Position numbers and translations under genes: made by a program. The notes beneath the pieces are model-generated. The model was not told the origin of the DNA and did not search any database. It worked only from the letters and a program-made list of their open reading frames with translations. From Leifsonia sp. 1010 (GTDB taxonomy: Bacteria; Actinomycetota; Actinomycetes; Actinomycetales; Microbacteriaceae), in contig NZ_JAVDSL010000001.1 in NCBI RefSeq assembly GCF_031455295.1, positions 496,001 to 560,000 of the forward strand: a stretch of 64,000 nucleotides of DNA. The letters run 5' to 3'. Positions 16,044-24,937 of this stretch are shown one piece after another (position 1 is the stretch's first letter; each line of letters begins with the position of its first letter).

Positions 16044-17104
16044 CCGGGTGGCCGATGTGGCTTCTGGTCCTGATTTTCGTGGTGGCGGCCGCGGTCGTTT
16101 GGGTGGCTGGCATCCAGCTTTCCCGGACCACCGACGTGCTGGACTCGCGCCTGCATATCGGCAGTGCACTCGGCGGCCTCATCATCCTAGCCGTCGCGAC
16201 GAACCTGCCCGAGATCGCGATCACCGTCAGCGCCGCACTTTCCGGTGACCTCTCCGTAGCTCTCGGCAATATCCTCGGCGGGATCGCACTACAAACAGTG
16301 GTCCTCGTGATCCTCGACGCGTGGGGAAAGCGCGGCAAGAACGTCCCCCCACTCACGTATCGGGCGGCATCCCTAGTGCTGGTATTGGAAGCGGTAGTCG
16401 TCGTCGCTGTCCTCGCCATCGTGATGGCAGGCAGCCAACTGCCCGCCTTGGTGCTCCTGCGCCTGTCACCGGATGTTGTTCTGATCGCCGTCGTCTGGGT
16501 GATCGGACTTCTGCTGGTCAAGCATGCCGGGTCGTCCCTGCCCTGGGAAAGCAAGGGAAACGCGCCGGACGCGTCGCCACATGCGGCGGGGCATCGGCGC
16601 AGCAAACCGGAATCGCCCCACCAGCAGTGGAGCACAGGACGTGTGTGGCTAGTTTTCGGCATCTCCGCCCTCGCCACCCTTGCTGCCGGCGTCATTCTCG
16701 AAGTCAGCGGAGACGCCGCCTCCAAACAGATCGGCCTATCCGGGGTATTGTTCGGAGCCACCGTCCTGGCACTCGCAACCTCCCTTCCCGAAATCTCCAC
16801 CGGCCTGCAAGCGGTCAAACAAGGTGACGATAACCTCGCCATGAGCGACATCTTTGGCGGCAACGCGTTCCTGCCGGTACTGTTCCTGGTCGCCACTCTC
16901 ATCTCCGGGCGAGCGGTGCTCCCTCACGCGAACGCCAGCGACGTGTACCTGACTGCCCTCGCCGCACTGCTCACCCTGATCTACTGCGTCGGGTTGGTGT
17001 TCCAGCCGACTAAACGCGTGCTGGGCATGGGAATTGACTCGGCCACAGTTTTGCTGATCTACCTTCTCGGGGTCGCAGGACTCTTCGCGGTCACAGCAGC
17101 CTAG
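16040..17104 (+). CDS. Sodium/calcium exchanger-family membrane protein
   Basis: 354 residues, about ten membrane segments. The two inverted alpha repeats of the CaCA superfamily are plain: GGLIILAVATNLPEIAITV...LGNILGG (about 45-80) and GATVLALATSLPEISTGL...MSDIFGGNAFLP (about 238-275). The acidic residues of both repeats, which bind cations in the family, are present. A hydrophilic loop lies near residues 170-200. It exchanges Na+ or H+ for Ca2+ or a related cation; specificity is not readable. Island operator 1 lies upstream. Confidence 0.85.
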   Translation: MTGWPMWLLVLIFVVAAAVVWVAGIQLSRTTDVLDSRLHIGSALGGLIILAVATNLPEIAITVSAALSGDLSVALGNILGGIALQTVVLVILDAWGKRGKNVPPLTYRAASLVLVLEAVVVVAVLAIVMAGSQLPALVLLRLSPDVVLIAVVWVIGLLLVKHAGSSLPWESKGNAPDASPHAAGHRRSKPESPHQQWSTGRVWLVFGISALATLAAGVILEVSGDAASKQIGLSGVLFGATVLALATSLPEISTGLQAVKQGDDNLAMSDIFGGNAFLPVLFLVATLISGRAVLPHANASDVYLTALAALLTLIYCVGLVFQPTKRVLGMGIDSATVLLIYLLGVAGLFAVTAA

Positions 17105-17264
17105 GCTCCCAAAAACGACGGACACGGCGACAAAAAACGTTGCGGAGACCCAGCCGCACAGACCGCTCACGTGCAACGGTGGACGCGCCCAGCCGCAGTC
17201 GGCGCCCTCCATCCCCACACCCCAGTAACGGAGCAATAGTCACCCGGCCCCAACGGTGGGACAA

Positions 17265-17278
17265 TTGCGCTATCGCAA
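17265..17278. promoter_or_regulatory. Island operator 2, TTGCG-N4-CGCAA
   Basis: TTGCGCTATCGCAA ends 2 nt before the AAGGAGG ribosome site of the 93-aa gene at 17296. Binding here would block transcription start or early elongation. Confidence 0.75.
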
Positions 17279-17295
17279 GTAAGGAGGCGGTGACC

Positions 17296-17577
17296 ATGCT
17301 TCAGCATGAACGCGACGAACTCGAAGGCCACTACACACAGGCAGACCCTGAAGCACCGGAGCAGCGGCAGGTGCATGGGCAATACACGGAGCACGGCGGA
17401 ATCGGACCAGACGCGGATGTAGCCGGAACATATGTCGGAGCTGACCACGACGGCGAGGAGCCCCTGGTCCGCAGCACCCACCAGCGCGGGGGCAACTACC
17501 CGAAAGCGGACCACAACAGACAAGGGAGAGCCCGCGGACGCGCAAACTCGGGATCACCCGATCCGCCTGAACAATGA
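17296..17577 (+). CDS. Small G-x-Y-x2-A-D repeat protein
   Basis: 93 residues, very hydrophilic, no membrane segment. Four imperfect repeats are visible: GHYTQAD, GQYTEHG, GTYVGAD and GNYPKAD, spaced about 16-25 residues, separated by acidic and His-containing linkers. It has a strong AAGGAGG site. It is probably intrinsically disordered, and no family was recognised. The operator overlapping its promoter ties it to the island regulon. Confidence 0.6.
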   Translation: MLQHERDELEGHYTQADPEAPEQRQVHGQYTEHGGIGPDADVAGTYVGADHDGEEPLVRSTHQRGGNYPKADHNRQGRARGRANSGSPDPPEQ

Positions 17578-17627
17578 GCTGGCGCCCGTAGCCGCCCGGC
17601 GCGGTCGCGACACCCCCCTCCGCAGTG

Positions 17628-17927
17628 CTAGTCGTGAGAGGCCGAAGGGTCGTTGTTGGGGGTTCGCCGTCGCTCCTCGAAGCTTGTTAAGGCCTGGGCA
17701 GGGATCCTCACCTCGCCCCGGTATACAACTGTCCGGAGTTCGCCATCTCTGATGGCGTGATGGATCTCCAGTTCAGGGATACCTAAGTGCAGCGCAGCAA
17801 CGGCGGGCAAGAAGAAGTCCGGGTCTTCCACGGTTCGAAACCGTAGCAGCGCCGGACCTCCGGCAGGTGGCATGTGCTCCGCATCGCGCGTCGGTGTCGA
17901 GCGACTCCACCGGGCAACCGCAGCCAT
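17628..17927 (-). CDS. Small helix-turn-helix, excisionase-like protein
   Basis: 99 residues (81 if the internal ATG at 17873 is used). The C-terminal half (LPAVAALHLGIPELEIHHAI followed by RDGELRTVVYRGEVRIPAQAL) matches the MerR/excisionase helix-turn-helix pattern, where a short wing places Arg residues on DNA. It may be an island excisionase or a regulator. No clear ribosome site separates the two starts. Confidence 0.55.
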   Translation of the reverse strand: MAAVARWSRSTPTRDAEHMPPAGGPALLRFRTVEDPDFFLPAVAALHLGIPELEIHHAIRDGELRTVVYRGEVRIPAQALTSFEERRRTPNNDPSASHD

Positions 17928-18001
17928 GAGGTCCCACCCGCGAGCTCACCGCCTGCCACGTCCACGCGCGGGCAAATGATTTTCGGGCTAGAACTGAGAG
18001 G

Positions 18002-18496
18002 GTGAATGCCCAGAATGTGGAAATGCAGGATGTGAATGCTGCGCTGATCGCGGCGGACGTGATGATGGGCGTCGCAGCGCGATCGGTGGCGGAGGTGGAG
18101 GATATCGTCACGTCGCCGCAATTGCGGGTGCTGGTGACGATCGCGACCCGGGGCTCACAGAATCTCGGCGAGATCGCCGCTGAGCTCGGCGTTCACGCTT
18201 CCAATGCCACGCGCACCAGCGAGAAGCTGGTTCACGCCGGACTGATCGCACGGGCCGAGGATCCGGCCGACCGGCGTTTCGTTCGCCTGACACTGACTCC
18301 TCAAGGCGCCGCACTTGTCGACCAGGTGATCGAGCACCGTCGCGCGGCGCTGGCGGAGGTCTTGGCAGCGATGGAACCCGAGGAGCGAGCGCGCGCGGCC
18401 GAGGGCTTTCGCGCCTTCGCCCGTGCCGCCGGGGGGCGACACGGCGACGACGGACGCTTTACTCTGATGCGTCCCGTCCTCAGCGGCGATGCGTAG
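18002..18496 (+). CDS. MarR-family transcriptional regulator (island)
   Basis: 164 residues starting at GTG. A winged helix occupies about residues 35-125: SPQLRVLVTIATRGSQNL, the recognition helix VHASNATRTSEKLVHAG, and the wing DPADRRFVRLTLTPQG. Dimerisation helices flank it. MarR dimers bind palindromes of 12-20 bp. As the only MarR in the island it is the leading candidate to bind the six TTGCG-N4-CGCAA sites. TAGAAC 8 nt before the GTG suggests a near-leaderless mRNA. No island operator was seen at its own promoter. Confidence 0.8.
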   Translation: MNAQNVEMQDVNAALIAADVMMGVAARSVAEVEDIVTSPQLRVLVTIATRGSQNLGEIAAELGVHASNATRTSEKLVHAGLIARAEDPADRRFVRLTLTPQGAALVDQVIEHRRAALAEVLAAMEPEERARAAEGFRAFARAAGGRHGDDGRFTLMRPVLSGDA

Positions 18497-18546
18497 CCCA
18501 GCCCGGCTGCCCCGCTCGTCTCCGGGCACCGCGTCTATGTGAACGG

Positions 18547-19332
18547 TTAGCTAGCCGCGCCACAGCGGCGACATCCGCCGGGCACCTCCCCCACCGCACC
18601 ACAATCTGGGCAAATCAGGGCAAGCCAACATGCCGGGTCGCCGCCCTCCGACTCAACCGCGCCGACCATGTTGTTGCCCTCTTCTGCAGGATCCGGAACG
18701 ACGGCGCCTCGTACGCCCACCGGTTCGCCGAGCTCGAAATAGGTCCGGAAGCTATAGACCATCGGCCGCCATGCCAGCGGGTCGATTCGGTCATCCTCAC
18801 CGATAATGCTCCGGTCGGCGTGCACCCGGACAACCTCGGCCTCGGCGATCGCGTAGTCACCGCTCACCCCTGGCGTCACCCGCCGCACTTCCGCCTCAAG
18901 CTGCAGCAAACATTCACGCACCCGCGGCGGCTCGACAAGGTCAGAAGTTTGCGACGTCAGGCCAGCCGCCGCAAACTTGTCGGCACAGTATAAGTACCGC
19001 CCGAGCTTCCCCTCCGGCACCTCCGACCTCCCCGTCAGGTCAGCGATCCGCTCGACCGCAGACCATAGCGCCGGCGACGGGAAGTTCACCGTCAGCTGCG
19101 GACGATCGAGAATGTTGGCGAGAGTCTGACCGTCGGTCTCTAAACCCAGAGCTAGGATCCGTCCGAGCGCCCAGTACGAGGAAGCCGGGGCAAGGTTGGC
19201 GGTGCCGTCGCCGTTACTCGAAGCCAGAAGCAGCACGGGGGTGCCCGCGTAGAGATTCGCAGGCCTAACCACCTGATGCCCCCGACCCTGACCTCGGCCC
19301 CGTGGGCCGGTCGAATCAAGAACGTTCATCAT
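18547..19332 (-). CDS. Flavin reductase-like protein with C-terminal CxxC pairs
   Basis: 261 residues. Residues about 20-225 show the FMN-binding split-barrel flavin reductase pattern (PANLYAGTPVLLLAS, NLAPASSYWALG, LTVNFPSPALW). The last 25 residues hold two Cys pairs (CPDC and CRRC) as in a zinc ribbon or rubredoxin-like tail, which is unusual. Starts upstream of 19332 would place the operator at 19373-19386 inside the gene, so the ATG at 19332 is chosen. It likely uses NAD(P)H to reduce flavin or an aromatic partner. Confidence 0.7.
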   Translation of the reverse strand: MMNVLDSTGPRGRGQGRGHQVVRPANLYAGTPVLLLASSNGDGTANLAPASSYWALGRILALGLETDGQTLANILDRPQLTVNFPSPALWSAVERIADLTGRSEVPEGKLGRYLYCADKFAAAGLTSQTSDLVEPPRVRECLLQLEAEVRRVTPGVSGDYAIAEAEVVRVHADRSIIGEDDRIDPLAWRPMVYSFRTYFELGEPVGVRGAVVPDPAEEGNNMVGAVESEGGDPACWLALICPDCGAVGEVPGGCRRCGAAS

Positions 19333-19372
19333 CGGTCCATCCGCGTGCTCTTCATGTCCCACATCGCTTCCA

Positions 19373-19386
19373 TTGCGCAATCGCAA
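19373..19386. promoter_or_regulatory. Island operator 3, TTGCG-N4-CGCAA
   Basis: TTGCGCAATCGCAA lies 41 bp before the start of the flavin reductase-like gene on the minus strand. It contains a nested TTGCGCAA palindrome. Confidence 0.75.
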
Positions 19387-19883
19387 ACGTCGCGTAACAA
19401 TCATCCTAGCGATAAGAACCACGCCGGTCCGCTCGGGGAGATGCCGAATGGCCGATGTCAGGATGCAGGCCCACTCGCCAGGGCAGCCCGGCACGCAGGA
19501 GTGGCTTGATTCCGGATAGGGCTAGTCGGCCGCCGCCGGCCGACGGGCTTCGTCTGCACAGAAACTCAGGCGCGTTCCCCCGGCTAAGCCACCGGCTGGG
19601 TGTACCCAACCGGTGCGGGCGGGGAGGGGAACCCCCCAACCCCCTCCCCGCACCGTCCGTCACGACGCGGTCGACGCAGCTGTCACGGCTAGGCGCGCCC
19701 GGAAGCGTCGACTGAGGGACACCGAGGGTTCAAACCGTCTCAGCCGTCGCTAATCGGCTCAATCTCCGTCGGGCCGGCGGGGACACTCTCCATCAGGTCA
19801 CACCTCCTCATACCGGTTCCCCGTCGCCACTCGCCATCGGACCCGCGTCAGCGGCGGTCCGCTTTGTGCTGTCACAAAAACAG
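19387..19883. other. Intergenic region with GC-rich stem-loop
   Basis: No convincing gene in about 500 bp between divergent operators 3 and 4. The main structure is a GC stem at 19612-19654: GGTGCGGG, a 4-nt bulge and GAGGGG pair with CCCCTCCCCGCACC. It has no T tract. Smaller CCGGCT/AGCCACCGG-type repeats lie just before it. Confidence 0.5.
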
Positions 19884-19897
19884 TTGCATTTGCGCAA
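19884..19897. promoter_or_regulatory. Island operator 4, TTGCA-N4-CGCAA
   Basis: TTGCATTTGCGCAA differs from the consensus at one base. It lies 39 bp before the GTG of the SDR gene and therefore probably controls the whole ten-gene operon to 31790. Confidence 0.7.
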
Positions 19898-19936
19898 ACG
19901 AATGGTTCAATGGGCGGCGGACCAAGGAGGAACACT

Positions 19937-20704
19937 GTGGACTTGAGCGGCAAAAGCGTCGTCGTAACCGGCGGCAACAGCGGAATCGGCGCCGCAATCG
20001 TACGGTGCCTGGCCGCGGCGGGAGCCGCCGTGGTCATCGACTACGTGGCCCGCCCGGAGGACACCGCGGACCTGGTCACAGAAATCACCGCCGCGGGAGG
20101 ACGCGCCGTCGGCGTCGAGGCCGACGTCAGCTCCCCGGCAGATATCGACAAGCTCATCCGGACCGCCGTCGACGAGTTCGGGAGCCTGGACGCATTCGTC
20201 AACAACGCCGGCATCGAAAAGCGGCACAGCCTTCTGGAGGTCACCGAGGATGCCTTCGAGGAGGTGATGGCCGTCGATCTCAAGAGCGCGGTCTTCGGCA
20301 CCCAGCGGGCAGCGAAGCAGTTCATCGAGCAGGGCTCAGGCGGCATCGTCGTGAACGTGTCGTCGGTGCACGAGGACTGGCCGATGCCCGGCAACCTCAG
20401 CTACTGCGTGGCGAAAGGCGGGATGCGGATGCTGACCCGCACCGCTGGAGTGGAGCTCGGCCCGCACGGCGTGCGTGTGGTCAACGTGGCGCCCGGCGCG
20501 GTGAACACGCCGATCAACACCGCCACCATGAAGGACGACTCGCTCCGCCAGAAATTGGAGAACAGCATCCCGCTACGCACGGTGGCGGACCCCGCGCAGA
20601 TCGGTGACGTCGTTGCCTTCGTGATCTCCGGCGGCGGCTCGTACCTCACGGCCACCACCGTTTTTGTGGATGGCGGCATCATGCACGGAAGTGTGGGCCT
20701 GTGA
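19937..20704 (+). CDS. SDR-family dehydrogenase (glucose 1-dehydrogenase-like)
   Basis: 255 residues from a GTG with AAGGAGG upstream. Classical short-chain dehydrogenase features: TGGNSGIG nucleotide loop (about residues 12-19), NNAG (about 86-89), catalytic Ser in NVSS and the Tyr-x3-Lys pair in SYCVAKGG (about 155-162). The closest named group by pattern is glucose 1-dehydrogenase, but many SDRs share this. First gene of the long operon; the next gene starts inside its stop codon (GTGA). Confidence 0.8.
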   Translation: MDLSGKSVVVTGGNSGIGAAIVRCLAAAGAAVVIDYVARPEDTADLVTEITAAGGRAVGVEADVSSPADIDKLIRTAVDEFGSLDAFVNNAGIEKRHSLLEVTEDAFEEVMAVDLKSAVFGTQRAAKQFIEQGSGGIVVNVSSVHEDWPMPGNLSYCVAKGGMRMLTRTAGVELGPHGVRVVNVAPGAVNTPINTATMKDDSLRQKLENSIPLRTVADPAQIGDVVAFVISGGGSYLTATTVFVDGGIMHGSVGL

Positions 20705-22503
20705 GCGCACCGCGCATCGAGGACTATGCGATGGTCGGCGACCTGCACACGGCGGCGATGGTGTCGGTTACCGGGTCGATCGATTGGCTGTGTCTGCCCC
20801 GTTTCGACTCCGCCGCCTGCTTCGCGGCCCTCCTTGACACCGAGGCTGCCGGACGGTGGCGAATCGCACCCGCCGGCAGCGGTCGTTGCACGCGTCGCCG
20901 CTACCGCGGCGACACCCTGGTCCTGGAGACCGAGTGGGAGACCGCCGACGGGGTCGCCCGCATCATCGATTTCATGCCGGTGCGTGACCGGGCGGCCGAC
21001 CTCGTACGAATCGTCGAGGGCGTCTCCGGGACAGTGGCGATGCAGTTCGAGCTGATACTGCGGTTCGACTACGGGCATGTCGTTCCCTGGGTGACGAAAG
21101 CGGAACGCGGGGTCCGAGCGGTCGCCGGGCCGGACGCTGTGCTGATCTCCTCAGACGTGCCCCTGGGCGGCCGCGACTTCCGCACCGTCGCCGACTTCAC
21201 CGTCAACCCGGGCGACCGCGTCGCATTCACGCTCACCTGGTACCCCAGCCACGAGGAGGAACCGGAGCCGACGGATGCCGAGACGGCGTTGGCCGCGACG
21301 GAGTTGTTCTGGACGCGCTGGAGCAGTGAGAGCAACGCGTACGGCGCGCATCGCGACGCCATCCAACGCTCGCTGATCACCCTCAAGGCGCTGACCTACC
21401 TCCCGACCGGCGGCATCGTGGCCGCGCCGACCACCTCCCTGCCGGAGCAGCCCGGCGGGCCACGCAACTGGGACTACCGTTTCTGCTGGCTGCGCGATGC
21501 GACCCTCGCCCTGCAGTCGCTTCTGACCGCCGGCTACACCGACGAGGCCAGTTCGTGGCGCAACTGGTTGGTCCGCGCCGTCGCCGGCGACCCGGCAGAC
21601 CTGCGCATCATGTACGGACTCGACGGCCGGCGCCGTCTCCCAGAACAGACACTGGACTGGCTGGCCGGGTTCGATCATTCCGCGCCCGTCCGTGTCGGCA
21701 ACGCCGCCGCGGAACAGCTGCAACTCGATGTCTGGGGCGAAGTTCTTGACGGCCTCTCCCTCACCCGCACCACCATCGGCGCAGGCGAGGACGCGTGGGA
21801 CGTCCAGCGGGCCCTCGTCAGCCATCTGGCTGAGCACTGGCAAGAGCCGGACAACGGGCTGTGGGAGATGCGCGGCCCACGCCGCCATTTCACCCATTCC
21901 AAAGTCATGGCATGGGTCGCCGTCGACCGCATGATCGACGGCGCCCACCAATTCAACCTTCCCGGCCCGGTACGCCAGTGGGAGCGGCTGCGGGCGAAAA
22001 TCCGCCGCGACATCCTGGAAAACGGCTTCGACCCGAAGCGGAACACGTTCGTACAGGCCTACGGGTCGAACGATCTGGATGCCTCCCTGCTGCTGATCCC
22101 CCGGGTCGGGTTCCTCCCACCCGACGACCCACGAGTCGTCGGCACAATCGAAGCCATCGAGAAAGACCTCACCGACGACGGGCTGGTGCTGCGCTACCGC
22201 CCCCAAGCCAGCGACGACGGTCTCCCGGGCGGGGAGGGTGTCTTCCTCGCCTGCTCATTCTGGCTGGTGGACGCGCTCATCGGAGCCGGCCGAAGAGACG
22301 ACGCCGAAGCCTTGTTCCAGCGACTGCTGGATCTGCGCAACGACGTCGGTCTGCTCAGCGAGGAATGGGACCCGCACGCTGCCCGGCAACTGGGAAACAT
22401 GCCCCAGGCGTACAGCCACTTCGCGCTCGTACGCAGCGCCTTCCACTTGCTCTCCGGAACCACGACCACCACCCAAGACCGCATCCCGATCGGCAAGGAG
22501 TGA
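20701..22503 (+). CDS. Glycoside hydrolase family 15 protein
   Basis: 600 residues, the usual length for actinobacterial GH15 trehalase/glucoamylase-like enzymes. An N-terminal beta-sandwich (IEDYAMVGDLHTAAMVSVTG, GSIDWLCLPRFDS) precedes an alpha/alpha barrel. The barrel holds RNWDYRFCWLRDA (about residues 256-268), GEVLDG and a late SEEWDPHAARQLGNMPQA with the likely catalytic Glu. It has no signal peptide, so it acts on internal alpha-glucans or trehalose. It overlaps the SDR gene (GTGA) and its stop is 3 nt from the next start. Confidence 0.85.
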   Translation: MSAPRIEDYAMVGDLHTAAMVSVTGSIDWLCLPRFDSAACFAALLDTEAAGRWRIAPAGSGRCTRRRYRGDTLVLETEWETADGVARIIDFMPVRDRAADLVRIVEGVSGTVAMQFELILRFDYGHVVPWVTKAERGVRAVAGPDAVLISSDVPLGGRDFRTVADFTVNPGDRVAFTLTWYPSHEEEPEPTDAETALAATELFWTRWSSESNAYGAHRDAIQRSLITLKALTYLPTGGIVAAPTTSLPEQPGGPRNWDYRFCWLRDATLALQSLLTAGYTDEASSWRNWLVRAVAGDPADLRIMYGLDGRRRLPEQTLDWLAGFDHSAPVRVGNAAAEQLQLDVWGEVLDGLSLTRTTIGAGEDAWDVQRALVSHLAEHWQEPDNGLWEMRGPRRHFTHSKVMAWVAVDRMIDGAHQFNLPGPVRQWERLRAKIRRDILENGFDPKRNTFVQAYGSNDLDASLLLIPRVGFLPPDDPRVVGTIEAIEKDLTDDGLVLRYRPQASDDGLPGGEGVFLACSFWLVDALIGAGRRDDAEALFQRLLDLRNDVGLLSEEWDPHAARQLGNMPQAYSHFALVRSAFHLLSGTTTTTQDRIPIGKE

Positions 22504-22506
22504 CCG

Positions 22507-23838
22507 ATGACCCCACCCCACGTGCTCGTGCTCGGCGCCGGGTTCGCCGGCTTCACCCTGGCCAGGGCGCTGCAACGGGAGTCTGGCCGGAACCGGCTCC
22601 GCCTCACCGTGGTGGACCCGCAACCGTATCTGACCTACAAACCGCTGCTACCCGAGGTTGCCGGCGGCGAGACCCAGCCCCGCGACACCGTCGTCCCGCT
22701 CCGCCACCCGCTCAAACACACCGAGCTGGTGCCGGGGTCGGTCGCCTCCGTCGACACCAACAGGAAAGTCGCCGTCATCCGCACCCTCGACGGCACACAG
22801 CGACCGATCCACTACGACCATGTCGTGTTCGCGCTCGGCGCGGTGACGAAGACGCTGCCCATCCCCGGTCTGACCGAAAACGGAATCGGGTTCTCCAGCA
22901 TCGAGGAGGCCGCCTTCCTCCGCGATCACGTCCTCGACCGCATCCAGTTCGCTGCCGCCACCAGCGACCCCGCAGAACGACGACGGGCGCTGACCTTCGT
23001 GTTCGTCGGCGGCGGCTACACCGGAGTCGAAGCGATCGCCGAACTCCAATCACTCGCGGTCACAGAATTCCGTCGCTACCCGGAACTGTACGGGGAGAGC
23101 ATGGACTGGATGCTGGTCGAGGCAGCCGGACGCATCGCCTCCGAACTCACCGAAAAACTGTCCGCCTGGACGCTTGCCCTCCTCCGCCGCCGCGGCATCA
23201 CAGTGCTGCTCCACACCGAAATGAAGAGCTGCCACAACGGCGAAGTCGTCCTCAGCGACGGCTCCACCCACGCATCGGACACCATCGTCTGGGTCGCCGG
23301 CGTCACCCCGAACCCGGTCCTCGATCACACCGACGTGCCACGCGGCCGAAAGGGCCACGTGCAATGCGATCGCTACCTGCGCGTCGTCCGCAACGACGGG
23401 ACCCCCGTCGATGGAGCCTGGGGTCTCGGCGACGACGCGCAGGTGCCCGACCTCACCGTGCAGCAACAGCCCGCCTTCTACCCACCGAACGCGCAGAACG
23501 CCATCCGCCAAGCGCGGACACTCGCTCGCAGCCTCCGGAACGGCCTCGCTGGCGACCCGCCCGTCGCATACCGGCACCGATCCCTCGGGACCCTAGCCAG
23601 CTACGGCGGCATGCGCGGCGCCGCCGTCCTGCGCGGGCTGCCCCTGCACGGGCTGCCCGCCTGGGCCGTCGACAAGGTGTACCACGCCCTGGCACTCCCC
23701 AGCCCAGGACGCCGGCTTCGGCTCGTGCTCGGCTGGATCGGCAACGGACTCACCGCCAACCAGACCGCCCCGGTCAGCTCCTTCCCGGACCCGAAACACC
23801 GTTTCCGCCAGGCAGCAAACGAACAGGACAGCAAATGA
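22507..23838 (+). CDS. ndh: Type II NADH:quinone oxidoreductase (island copy)
   Basis: 443 residues. N-terminal FAD motif VLVLGAGFAGFTLA, central NAD motif FVFVGGGYTGVEAIAEL (about residues 159-175) and FAD-contact GLGDDAQVP (about 308-316). The C-terminal amphipathic region is typical of NDH-2, which passes electrons from NADH to quinone without pumping protons. AAGGAG precedes it. A second NDH-2 lies outside the island at 59965. The stop overlaps the next start (ATGA). Confidence 0.85.
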   Translation: MTPPHVLVLGAGFAGFTLARALQRESGRNRLRLTVVDPQPYLTYKPLLPEVAGGETQPRDTVVPLRHPLKHTELVPGSVASVDTNRKVAVIRTLDGTQRPIHYDHVVFALGAVTKTLPIPGLTENGIGFSSIEEAAFLRDHVLDRIQFAAATSDPAERRRALTFVFVGGGYTGVEAIAELQSLAVTEFRRYPELYGESMDWMLVEAAGRIASELTEKLSAWTLALLRRRGITVLLHTEMKSCHNGEVVLSDGSTHASDTIVWVAGVTPNPVLDHTDVPRGRKGHVQCDRYLRVVRNDGTPVDGAWGLGDDAQVPDLTVQQQPAFYPPNAQNAIRQARTLARSLRNGLAGDPPVAYRHRSLGTLASYGGMRGAAVLRGLPLHGLPAWAVDKVYHALALPSPGRRLRLVLGWIGNGLTANQTAPVSSFPDPKHRFRQAANEQDSK

Positions 23839-24293
23839 CCCCACGCATAACGACAACGAACGCGGTCCACGGCATCGACCGGATCGTACGCAATATCGAG
23901 ACCGGGCGGTTCGAGCGGTCGCTGTCCGGGTTGACGGCGGCCGGATCGCTGGTGACCGCGGCGGAGATCTACTTCGAGCACGACAAGGCCAGCTTCGGGA
24001 ACCCCTGGATGTGGGCACCCGTCCTCCTCGGGCCTGTCGGTGCGATCGCCGGTGTCGCGGGAGTGTTCAGCAAACGCGCCGCGAAGACCCTGCTGCCGAT
24101 CGCCGCGGCGACCATCGTCGCGAACGGCCTCCAGGGCACGTGGTTGCACGCCCGCGGCATCGCCCAGAAGCCCGGAGGCTGGCGCAACGCCCTCTACAAC
24201 CTGGAGATGGGTCCCCCGCTCCTCGCGCCCCTCCTCGTCACCGTCGTCGGCGGGATGGGGCTGCTCGCCGCGATCCTGAGGCGCGAGAAGTGA
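23835..24293 (+). CDS. Small integral membrane protein of the island operon
   Basis: 152 residues with about four hydrophobic segments (34-52, 64-82, 88-106 and 127-147). A conserved-looking loop HARGIAQKPGGWRNALYNLEMGPP connects the last two. It overlaps NDH-2 by ATGA and the next gene by GTGA. It may anchor the soluble oxidoreductases to the membrane or link them to quinone. The family name is not recalled. Confidence 0.65.
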   Translation: MTPRITTTNAVHGIDRIVRNIETGRFERSLSGLTAAGSLVTAAEIYFEHDKASFGNPWMWAPVLLGPVGAIAGVAGVFSKRAAKTLLPIAAATIVANGLQGTWLHARGIAQKPGGWRNALYNLEMGPPLLAPLLVTVVGGMGLLAAILRREK

Positions 24294-24937
24294 GCACCCC
24301 GCCGGTGCAGCGCGGGGACGACGTGCCCGAGCGCTTCCCCGGGTTCCGCGTGCTCGACCAGGCTCGGCACTGGGACGAGGAGACCCGGGCCGTCGTCCTC
24401 GCCCGGGTGGGCCGCCCCTCCGACATCCGCTTCTTCGACGTGGTGGAGCAGGCCGCCGCCACCGCCCTGTTCGACGAGATCCTCGGCCAGGAGGGCGACG
24501 ACCGGGTGCCCGTGACGGCCATGGTGGATGCGCGTCTCGCCGAGAAGCAGACCGACGGCTGGCATTACGACACGATGCCGACCGACCAGGAGTCCTGGCA
24601 CCGCACTCTCGCCGCCCTCGACGACGACGCGCGCGGCGCGCACGGGTGCACCTTCGCCGACTGCGACCACGAGCGCAGGCGCGCCCTGCTGGAGGCCGTC
24701 CACACCGGCGACGGCGACTGGCACGGGCTCCACCGCGGGCAGGCGTGGAGCCTGTGGACGCGCTACGCCTGCACCGCGTTCTACAGCCACCCCCGGGCCT
24801 GGGACGAGATCGGGTTCGACGGCCCCGCCTACCCGCGGGGGTACAAGAACCTCGGCATCGGCCGGCGGGAGCCCTTCGAGGTCGAGGACGCGCATCCCGC
24901 GCAGCTGCCCATCACGACGACCGGGGACGGATCGTGA
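24290..24937 (+). CDS. Gluconate 2-dehydrogenase subunit 3-like protein
   Basis: 215 residues, GTG start overlapping the previous stop. The pattern (FRVLDQARHWDEETRAVVLARV, TALFDEILGQEGD, YACTAFYSHPRAWDEIGFDGPAYPRG near the end) matches the gluconate 2-dehydrogenase subunit 3 family. This small subunit pairs with a GMC-type flavoprotein. No Tat or Sec signal is visible, so this complex is likely cytoplasmic or on the inner membrane face. The partner flavoprotein follows directly. Confidence 0.8.
   Translation: MSTPPVQRGDDVPERFPGFRVLDQARHWDEETRAVVLARVGRPSDIRFFDVVEQAAATALFDEILGQEGDDRVPVTAMVDARLAEKQTDGWHYDTMPTDQESWHRTLAALDDDARGAHGCTFADCDHERRRALLEAVHTGDGDWHGLHRGQAWSLWTRYACTAFYSHPRAWDEIGFDGPAYPRGYKNLGIGRREPFEVEDAHPAQLPITTTGDGS

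Noticed and set aside
18107-18126. CCGCAATTGCGG inside the MarR gene as a seventh operator
   Set aside because: The half-sites are in the opposite order (CGCAA then TTGCG) and the site is within coding DNA.
19700-19760. Possible tRNA remnant around GGGTTCAAACCG
   Set aside because: Only a T-loop-like string is present; no acceptor, D or anticodon arms could be formed.
19870-19897. TGTCACA before the SDR gene as a fourth ECF41 promoter
   Set aside because: The -35 matches, but at 15-bp spacing the next hexamer is GCGCAA, not CGGTCA; the overlap with island operator 4 explains the conserved bases better.
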